A program made the position numbers and the translations under genes. This document shows positions 8,616 to 13,981 of a stretch of 14,979 bases of DNA, in pieces; the stretch's first letter is position 1, and each line of letters opens with the position of its first letter. The notes beneath the pieces were generated by a model. The model saw only the letters and a program-made list of their open reading frames with translations, ran no database searches and was not told the DNA's origin. Source of the stretch: an uncultured Clostridia bacterium (GTDB lineage Bacteria; Bacillota; Clostridia; Oscillospirales; Oscillospiraceae); the NCBI GenBank assembly GCA_938049125.1, contig CALICR010000014.1, positions 1-14,979 on the forward strand. Direction: 5' to 3'.

Positions 8616-8677
8616 TATACACTAATAAATATATTTTTAGTTTATTTCTTTGTTTGTTTTAACATATTTCTGCCGGA

Positions 8678-8706
8678 TTGCAAAATGCGCCGCCCGGGGG
8701 TATAAT
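8678..8706 (+). promoter_or_regulatory. Promoter of the NagD-like gene
   Basis: TTGCAA (8678-8683) and a perfect TATAAT (8701-8706) are separated by 17 nt. The spacer ends in a G-run, giving CGGGGGTATAAT (8695-8706). The same 12 bases occur in the glycosyltransferase promoter at 12613-12624. Confidence 0.75.
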
Positions 8707-8735
8707 GCAGATGTACCAAATATCTGACATTGTGC

Positions 8736-8752
8736 GCGGCGGGGACCGCCGC
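8736..8752 (+). other. 5'-leader hairpin next to the ribosome binding site of the NagD-like gene
   Basis: A perfect 7-bp GC stem (GCGGCGG at 8736-8742, CCGCCGC at 8746-8752, loop GGA) ends one base before the AGAAGGGAG ribosome binding region. It would lie in the leader of about 57 nt. It could affect translation initiation or RNA stability; no function is demonstrated. A triloop of this kind is stable, but such stems also arise by chance in GC-rich DNA. Confidence 0.4.
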
Positions 8753-8769
8753 AGAAGGGAGCAACCAGG

Positions 8770-9567
8770 ATGGCTGCAATCGATTTTCGGAACAAAAAGG
8801 GCTTTATCTGTGACATGGACGGCGTGATCTATCACGGCAACCAGATCCTGCCCGGTGTGGCGGAGTTCATCGACTGGCTCCACCGCGAGCAGAAGGAATA
8901 CCTCTTCCTCACCAACAACAGCGGCTATACGCCCCGGGAGCTGCACCAGAAGCTGCACCGCATGGGCCTCGAGGTGCCCGAGGAGCGTTTTTACACCAGC
9001 GCCCTGGCCACCGCCGCCTTCCTCCGCAACCAGGCGCCGGGCTGCTCCGTCTACGCCATCGGCGAGGCGGGCCTGCTCAACGCCCTCTACGACGCCGGGA
9101 TCACCATGAACGACGTCAACCCCGACTACGTCGTCATCGGCGAGGGCAAGGCCTACTCCCTCGACACCCTCACCAAGGCCACGAACCTCGTGCTGCACGG
9201 CGCGAAGCTCATCGGCGCGAACTCCGACGTCTCCGGCCCCATCGAGCACGGCATCGCCCCGGCCTGCGGCGCGCTCATCGCCCCCATCGAGCTGGCCACC
9301 GGCAAGCACGCCTACTTCTGCGGCAAGCCGAACCCCCTCATGATGCGCACGGGCCTCCGGATGCTGGGCTGCCACTCCGAGGACGCCGTCATCGTCGGCG
9401 ACCGGATGGACACCGACGTCATCGCCGGTCTCGAGAGCGGCGCGGACACGGTGCTCGTGCTCTCCGGCGTCTCCACCCAGGAGACGGTCCAGGCCTGTGC
9501 CTACCAGCCCACCATGGTCCTCGACGGCGTCGGCAGCATCGCCCGTCTGGCCGAGGCCGCAGAATAA
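8770..9567 (+). CDS. HAD-IIA family sugar/nucleotide phosphatase, NagD-like
   Basis: This is a cytosolic HAD-superfamily phosphohydrolase of the NagD/AraL/PNPase subgroup. The 265-residue length is typical. HAD motif I is DMDGVIYHG (15-23; nucleophile D15, acid/base D17), and motif II is LTNNS (47-51). The large C2-type cap lies between about 60 and 180. The motif III Lys is in GKPNP (185-189) and motif IV is VGDRMDTDV (209-217, with D211 and D215 for Mg). All catalytic residues are present. The physiological substrate cannot be fixed from sequence; members act on sugar phosphates, UMP or pyridoxal phosphate. The nagD name is avoided because no N-acetylglucosamine genes are nearby. It is a single gene with its own promoter, convergent with the GH25 gene. 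Confidence 0.9.
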   Translation: MAAIDFRNKKGFICDMDGVIYHGNQILPGVAEFIDWLHREQKEYLFLTNNSGYTPRELHQKLHRMGLEVPEERFYTSALATAAFLRNQAPGCSVYAIGEAGLLNALYDAGITMNDVNPDYVVIGEGKAYSLDTLTKATNLVLHGAKLIGANSDVSGPIEHGIAPACGALIAPIELATGKHAYFCGKPNPLMMRTGLRMLGCHSEDAVIVGDRMDTDVIAGLESGADTVLVLSGVSTQETVQACAYQPTMVLDGVGSIARLAEAAE

Positions 9568-9590
9568 GCGGATACTATATAATATACAAA

Positions 9591-9621
9591 AACAGCGGCG
9601 GCTCTAGGAGCCGTCGCTGTT
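9591..9621. terminator. Bidirectional terminator overlapping the GH25 3' end
   Basis: A 14-bp stem with one G-T pair (AACAGCGGCGGCTC at 9591-9604, GAGCCGTCGCTGTT at 9608-9621) closes over a 3-nt loop. On the minus strand it runs into GTTTTTGTATATTATATAG, a good U-rich tail. The plus-strand tail is weaker (GTCTTTC). The right arm encodes the last residues of the GH25 protein and the stem includes part of its TAG stop. Confidence 0.75.
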
Positions 9622-10476
9622 GTCTTTCGGAAGGAACCGGAGACTGAGGTCCACCGGGGCGGAGATGCCCGCGACCGACCCGCTGTCTGTGTACTGCCAA
9701 TAGGAGAAGTCGTAGAAAAAGTCGGGCGCACTCTGGTACTGGGCCAGCCAGAGGGGCCAATTGAGCAGCTTGCTCCGGTCCACAAAGGTGTAGACGTAGT
9801 TCTGGTTAAAGTAGACCCCGGCGTCATAGCCGCCGGCCTCAATGGTCTCGCAGAAGGCCGCCGCGCAGGCCGTCACCGTGTCGCCGTCCACCTGCTCCGT
9901 CCGGGCCGTATCGGACTCGATGCGCTCCCAGTCATAGAAGACCGGCAGGTCCAGCGCCGTGCCGTCCAGCAGGGAGAGCACAAATTCGGCCTCGTCCCGG
10001 GCCTCCGCCTCGTTCACCGCCTGGGAGAAGAAGTAGACGCCGGTGGGGATGCCCGCGGCCCGGGCGCCCTCCAGGTTGGCGCGGAACTGCTCGTCCTCGC
10101 CCAGGCCGCCGTCGGAATAGCCGCGGTAGCCCGCCTGGATCACCGCGAAGTCGATGCCGTCCCCGGCCACGGCCTGCCAGTCGATGACGCCCTGGTGGAC
10201 GGAGACGTCGATGCCCGTCTCGGTGCGGCAGCTCTCGTCCTCATAGGCGGCGCGGCCGTTCTCCATGGAAAAGTGCTCCGCCGCGTAGGGATTCCGCGGG
10301 ATGTCCCGGGAAAAGCGGGAGATGCCCGCCGCGGCGGCCTGCCGCTGGAGCCGCAGCTCCCCCAGCACCGCGGCCATACCCGCGATGAGCGCCGCCAGCA
10401 GCACCAGCGCCAGACCCGTAGCCAGCGCGACGCGCTTCTTCCCCGGGCCGCGGCCCGTTCTCTTGTTCCTTGCCAT
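9604..10476 (-). CDS. Membrane-anchored GH25 muramidase (lysozyme-like)
   Basis: GH25 enzymes hydrolyse the beta-1,4 bond between N-acetylmuramic acid and N-acetylglucosamine. The 290-residue product has a basic N-terminus and one hydrophobic span (about 16-40), likely an uncleaved anchor that places the catalytic domain outside the cell. The domain runs from about 86 to 283. It starts with GIDVSVHQGVIDW (88-100, catalytic-site D90) and includes AVIQAGYRG (111-119). The acidic catalytic pair is in FYDWERI (180-186, D182 and E184). It ends with YWQYTDSGSVAGI and PVDLS, a typical GH25 C-terminus. No wall-binding repeats are present. The ATG at 10476 has a GGGGGAA site upstream. The gene is transcribed alone and could serve in wall turnover or growth. 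Confidence 0.92.
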   Translation of the reverse strand: MARNKRTGRGPGKKRVALATGLALVLLAALIAGMAAVLGELRLQRQAAAAGISRFSRDIPRNPYAAEHFSMENGRAAYEDESCRTETGIDVSVHQGVIDWQAVAGDGIDFAVIQAGYRGYSDGGLGEDEQFRANLEGARAAGIPTGVYFFSQAVNEAEARDEAEFVLSLLDGTALDLPVFYDWERIESDTARTEQVDGDTVTACAAAFCETIEAGGYDAGVYFNQNYVYTFVDRSKLLNWPLWLAQYQSAPDFFYDFSYWQYTDSGSVAGISAPVDLSLRFLPKDNSDGS

Positions 10477-10514
10477 GGCTGTTCCCCCGTTCGGCCTTCG
10501 CCGGTTTTCGGCCT

Positions 10515-10543
10515 ATTATACCACAGCTTTTCCCATTCGCCAA
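10515..10543 (-). promoter_or_regulatory. GH25 gene promoter
   Basis: On the minus strand TTGGCG (10543-10538) and a perfect TATAAT (10520-10515) are spaced 17 nt. The leader would be about 32 nt. Copies of TCGGCC flank the promoter on both sides (about 10490, 10507, 10550 and 10571), which may be coincidental. Confidence 0.7.
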
Positions 10544-10629
10544 CCCGAAATCGGCCCAGGTCTGCCCACTTTCGGCCCGCTATGGTCATTGTGTTCAAAT
10601 TTTGCCGAAAAGATTTACATAATTTCTTA

Positions 10630-10658
10630 TTGCCCAAACCCGCCGGGTATTGTAGAAT
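10630..10658 (+). promoter_or_regulatory. CapA-like gene promoter
   Basis: TTGCCC (10630-10635) and TAGAAT (10653-10658) are spaced 17 nt, the same box types as in the pyrH promoter. The predicted start near 10665 leaves a leader of about 35 nt to the TTG start codon. It is divergent from the GH25 promoter, with about 87 nt between the two -35 boxes. Confidence 0.65.
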
Positions 10659-10699
10659 AGAAAAGCGCACGATAAACCCCGCAGAAAGGAGGGCTTTTC

Positions 10700-11950
10700 T
10701 TGAATCAACCCCGTTCCCAGGACCGGCCGCGCCGTTCTTTCTCCGGAAGCCCGCTCTTTCTGATTGCCGCCATTCTGGCCGTGGTCGGCGTGCTCGCGTT
10801 CTATCTGAAGAGCCAGGCCCCGGCCCAGCCGCCCCAGGCGGAGGCCCCGGCCCCCACCAACACGGCCACCGCCACCCTGGCCGCCGTGGGCGATCTCACC
10901 ATCAGCGACGTGCTGGCCGCCGACGCGCTCCAGTCCGACGGCAGCTACGACTTCGGGAGCTGCCTTCTGAACGTGACCCCGCTGCTCAGCGGCGCGGACC
11001 TCACCGTCGGCAACCTGGAGCTGACCTTTTCCGGCTCGCCCTACGGCGGCGAGAACGCCTCGGCCCCGGATTCCCTGGCCGCGGCCCTCGGCTCTGCCGG
11101 CTTCGACCTGCTCCAGACCGCCAACTCCAAGAGCCTCGCGGGCGGCATCTCCGGCCTGCGCTCCACCCTGAACACGCTCCAGGCGAACGGCCTCACGGCC
11201 CTCGGCACCTTCGGCACCCAGGCGGCCCTGAACGACGCGGGCCACGTGGTGCTGCGGGAGGTCAACGGCATCCGCATCGCCTTCTTCGCCTTCACCAAGG
11301 GCTTCGGCGGCATGTCCATCCCCACGGGCAGCGAATACTGCGCCAGCCTGCTCTACACGGACTACAACACCGCCTACCAGAAAATCGACCGGGACGCCAT
11401 TCTCGCCGTCATCGACGAGGCCCAGGCCCTGGACCCGGACGTCATCGTCGCCATGGTCCACTGGGGCAGCGAGTACCGCATGACCGTCAGTCAGTCCCAG
11501 AAGGACATTGCCAAGCTGATGTTCACGAACGGCGTCGACGTCATCCTCGGCTCCCATTCCCACATGGTCGGCCCCATGGAGACCCAGCACGTCACGACGG
11601 CCTCCGGCGAGGAAAAGGACGTCTTTGTGGCCTATAGCCTCGGCAACTTCCTCTCCTCCGATGACGAGACCTACACCCGCGAGAGCGTGGTGCTGAATCT
11701 CGAATTCGTTAAGGACCTGGACACGGGCAAGACCACCATCGGCAGCACCGACTACGTGCCGGTCTACCTGGCCGACTTCGGCGAGGACGCCGCGAACCGC
11801 TTCCAGACCCTGGAGATTTCCCAGGCCATGGAGCTCTACGACTCCGCTTACCTCGGCCGCGTCAACGAGGCGACCTACAACGCCATGCAGCAGGCCCTTG
11901 AGGACCTCGCCAAGCACACCGCCCCGCCGGAGGAAACGGCCTCCAAATAA
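10700..11950 (+). CDS. CapA/PgsA-like family protein, membrane anchored, degenerate NNH motif
   Basis: This belongs to the CapA (PGA_cap) family, whose fold is that of calcineurin-like metallophosphatases. PgsA/CapA members take part in poly-gamma-glutamate synthesis or export, but many clostridial members stand alone and have unknown roles. The product is 416 residues. A single N-terminal span (about 17-36) is followed by a Pro/Ala/Gln-rich linker (38-56) and an extracellular domain. Domain motifs are AAVGDLTISD (61-70), NLELTF (105-110), VHWGSEY (253-259), GSHSHMVGPME (284-294) and YSLGNF (312-317). The place normally held by ANNHxxD reads ANSKSLA (141-147), so the usual His and second Asn are lost. 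The start is TTG at 10700 after AAAGGAGGG. No capB or capC neighbours are present. Confidence 0.85.
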   Translation: MNQPRSQDRPRRSFSGSPLFLIAAILAVVGVLAFYLKSQAPAQPPQAEAPAPTNTATATLAAVGDLTISDVLAADALQSDGSYDFGSCLLNVTPLLSGADLTVGNLELTFSGSPYGGENASAPDSLAAALGSAGFDLLQTANSKSLAGGISGLRSTLNTLQANGLTALGTFGTQAALNDAGHVVLREVNGIRIAFFAFTKGFGGMSIPTGSEYCASLLYTDYNTAYQKIDRDAILAVIDEAQALDPDVIVAMVHWGSEYRMTVSQSQKDIAKLMFTNGVDVILGSHSHMVGPMETQHVTTASGEEKDVFVAYSLGNFLSSDDETYTRESVVLNLEFVKDLDTGKTTIGSTDYVPVYLADFGEDAANRFQTLEISQAMELYDSAYLGRVNEATYNAMQQALEDLAKHTAPPEETASK

Positions 11951-11956
11951 GGACCC

Positions 11957-11991
11957 AGCGGCCCGCAGCACGTCTGCGGGCCGCTTTCTCT
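11957..11991 (+). terminator. Terminator of the CapA-like gene
   Basis: A perfect 12-bp stem (AGCGGCCCGCAG at 11957-11968, CTGCGGGCCGCT at 11974-11985) with loop CACGT is followed by TTCTCT. An outer GGACCC/GGGTCC pair (11951-11956 and 11997-12002) could extend the structure. The T-tail is short. Confidence 0.7.
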
Positions 11992-12002
11992 GTCCCGGGT
12001 CC

Positions 12003-12082
12003 TCCAGCTTATCCCTTTGCGGGCCGGGACCTTACGCCTGCCGGGCAGATGGTCTGCCCTCTGACCCTGATATACTGTTTTT
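12003..12082. other. Convergent intergenic region with a small hairpin
   Basis: A perfect 7-bp inverted repeat (GGGCAGA at 12043-12049, TCTGCCC at 12053-12059, 3-nt loop) lies downstream of the minus-strand orphan gene. Neither side has a real T-tract, so its use as a terminator is doubtful. Nothing else is apparent in this stretch. Confidence 0.3.
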
Positions 12083-12481
12083 TCATTTGGCATTCAGCAA
12101 TTGATTCGCATAGCGGCTGAGCCGCTCACACGGCTCATACTCTGCCCGATATCCCGTGCCATTGATGATGACAAATGGGCTGAAGGCTGTAAGTTCCACC
12201 TGAGACCCATCCGCCATTGTGAGTGTGAACCGAACCGTTTGGCCGCAATAATCCGTATATCCGTTGTCTTTATGATAAATAACAATATCATTCAGATAGG
12301 AGGCAAGCTCTTCCAGATCTGCGATCCGGACTGTCCGGTCGGGCGGGCCCAAATAGACTGCTGCGGAAACGATATCGGACGCGTTTAACTCTCTATAAGG
12401 CCTTTTCCCTTTCGGGATCATCACGGCTGCCGTCAAAACGGCCAGGAGAACTGCCGCAGCGATCAAGGCTTTCGTTCTCAT
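12083..12481 (-). CDS. Hypothetical membrane-anchored small protein
   Basis: I do not recognise a function. The preferred ATG at 12481 has AAGGGGG 8 nt upstream and gives 132 residues beginning MRTKALIAAAVLLAVLTAAV. This is a signal peptide or N-terminal anchor. The frame is open to 12547, but the extra residues lie ahead of the hydrophobic span and have no obvious ribosome binding site. The exported part mixes short charged strands with beta-like patterns, such as QTVRFTLTMADGSQVELTAF and SPFVIINGTGYRAEYEPCER. It could be a compact beta-rich domain. The two Cys (in DYCGQT and EPCERL) might form a disulfide. The gene is AT-richer than its neighbours (35% GC in the block from 12241, hand count) and stands alone between two plus-strand genes. 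No clear promoter was found. Confidence 0.7.
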   Translation of the reverse strand: MRTKALIAAAVLLAVLTAAVMIPKGKRPYRELNASDIVSAAVYLGPPDRTVRIADLEELASYLNDIVIYHKDNGYTDYCGQTVRFTLTMADGSQVELTAFSPFVIINGTGYRAEYEPCERLSRYANQLLNAK

Positions 12482-12595
12482 ACGGTTGGCCCCCTTCAAA
12501 AGAGCATTTCTATTGATAGAGACGTAAGAAGCCGCAAAAAGTTTCAACTCTTTATCGGGAACAAATCTTAAAAAAACCTTAATGGGTTCGCGTCT

Positions 12596-12624
12596 TTTTT
12601 CTTAACGGGTGGCGGGGGTATAAT
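12596..12624 (+). promoter_or_regulatory. Probable promoter of the glycosyltransferase gene
   Basis: A perfect TATAAT (12619-12624) is preceded at 17 nt by a poor -35 (TTTTTC, 12596-12601) within a T-run. The -10 sits in CGGGGGTATAAT, identical over 12 bases to the NagD-like promoter. ATCTGACA follows it in both leaders (12634-12641 and 8722-8729). Confidence 0.5.
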
Positions 12625-12674
12625 AGCGCCAGGATCTGACAGGGGTCGCGGGGCGGCCCGGACAGGAGGACGCT

Positions 12675-13931
12675 ATGACTGCCATCAAAACGCTCAATGC
12701 CGTCATTACGGCGCTGTTTTTTCTCTGCTACGCCTACCAGTTTTGCTACATTCTGGTGCCGCTGCTGCTGGGCCCGCGGCCCCATCGCGCACCGGCGCGG
12801 CTGCACCGCTTCGCGGTGCTCATCTCCGCCCGCAACGAGGAGGCCGTCATCGGCAATCTGATCGCGAGCCTCCGGCACCAAAGCTATGACGCCTCGCTGG
12901 TGGACATCTTCGTGGTAGCCGACAACTGCACGGACCGCACCGCCGCCGTCGCCGCCGAGGCCGGGGCCACGGTGCTGGAGCGCTTCGACAAGGTCCTCGT
13001 CGGCAAGGGCTACGCCCTCGCCTGGCTTCTCCGGCACATCGACCGGAGCCGCTACGATGCCTTCTTCGTCTTCGATGCCGACAACGTGCTGGACGAGCAC
13101 TACATCGAGGAGATGAACCGGACCTTCTCCGACGGCTACCCCATCGTCACCAGCTACCGCAACTCCAAGAACTACGGCGACAACTGGATCTCCGCGGGCT
13201 ACGCCCTCTGGTTCCTGCGGGAGTCCCGCTACCTCAACGACGCGCGGATGCGCCTCGGCACGAGCTGCGCCGTCTCCGGCACCGGCTTCCTCTTCTCCCG
13301 GGAGGTCATCGAGGAGACCGGCGGCTGGAACTTCTTCCTGCTGACCGAGGACATCGAGTTTACGGTCCACCACGTCTGCGCCGGAAAGACCATCGGGTTC
13401 TGCCGCGACGCCGTGCTCTACGACGAGCAGCCCGTGACGTTCCGCCAGTCCTGGCACCAGCGGCTGCGCTGGGCCAAGGGCTACCTCCAGGTCTTCCGCC
13501 GCTACGGCACGGAGCTGGTGCGCGGGATGCTGCACGGCAGCTTCTCCTGCTTCGACATGGGCATGTGCATCATGCCCGCGGCGGTGCTCTCCATCGGCGG
13601 CCTGCTGCTGAATCTCGCGGCCCTGGGCCTCTCGGTGCTCCGGGGGCAGCCCGCCGGGGTGGCGCTGCTCTCCGCCGCCGAGCTGCTGCTGAACAGCTGC
13701 GCAGCGCTCTTTGTAATCGGCCTCATCACCACGGCCACGGAGTGGAAGCACATCTACGCTCCGGCCTGGAAAAAGGTGCTCTACGCCTTCACCTTCCCTC
13801 TCTTTATGCTCACCTACATCCCCATCTCTCTGACGGCTCTCGTCCAGCGCCGCGTGGGCTGGAAGCCCATCGTCCACCAGCGCGCCATCGCCCTGGACCA
13901 GATCCGTGCCGGGGCCGACCGCTCCGCCTGA
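12675..13931 (+). CDS. Membrane-bound GT2 family glycosyltransferase
   Basis: This is a GT-A-fold family 2 enzyme that transfers sugars from nucleotide sugars, of the processive or cellulose/hyaluronan synthase-like type. The product is 418 residues. There is an N-terminal span (about 8-32), the nucleotide-binding start FAVLISARNEEA (46-57), DNCTD (83-87), and the metal-binding DAD (134-136). The acceptor-side motifs are GTGF (202-205), TED (224-226, likely catalytic base) and QRLRW (262-266). Three hydrophobic spans follow (about 295-318, 328-352 and 366-390). This Q-x-x-R-W signature with C-terminal spans suggests polymer synthesis across the membrane, or a lipid-linked acceptor. The ATG at 12675 has AGGAGG 5 nt upstream. 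No partner export or synthase genes are adjacent, so the product polymer is unknown. Confidence 0.88.
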   Translation: MTAIKTLNAVITALFFLCYAYQFCYILVPLLLGPRPHRAPARLHRFAVLISARNEEAVIGNLIASLRHQSYDASLVDIFVVADNCTDRTAAVAAEAGATVLERFDKVLVGKGYALAWLLRHIDRSRYDAFFVFDADNVLDEHYIEEMNRTFSDGYPIVTSYRNSKNYGDNWISAGYALWFLRESRYLNDARMRLGTSCAVSGTGFLFSREVIEETGGWNFFLLTEDIEFTVHHVCAGKTIGFCRDAVLYDEQPVTFRQSWHQRLRWAKGYLQVFRRYGTELVRGMLHGSFSCFDMGMCIMPAAVLSIGGLLLNLAALGLSVLRGQPAGVALLSAAELLLNSCAALFVIGLITTATEWKHIYAPAWKKVLYAFTFPLFMLTYIPISLTALVQRRVGWKPIVHQRAIALDQIRAGADRSA

Positions 13932-13944
13932 GCTATATTATATA

Positions 13945-13976
13945 CGCACCGCGCCCCGGGTCCGGGACGCGGTGCG
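13945..13976. terminator. Bidirectional terminator between glycosyltransferase and CDF genes
   Basis: A 9-bp perfect outer stem (CGCACCGCG at 13945-13953, CGCGGTGCG at 13968-13976) encloses a further CCCG/CGGG pairing. The plus-strand tail is GTCTGTTATT. The minus-strand tail is GTATATAATATAG, an AU-rich run like that of the 9591-9621 terminator. Confidence 0.6.
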
Positions 13977-13981
13977 GTCTG

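Noticed and set aside
10195..11637. Long plus-strand frame crossing GH25 and the CapA-like gene
   Set aside because: It runs antisense to GH25 and out of frame with the CapA-like gene, and is Arg/Pro/Gly/His-rich low-complexity sequence. It is a shadow of the two real genes.
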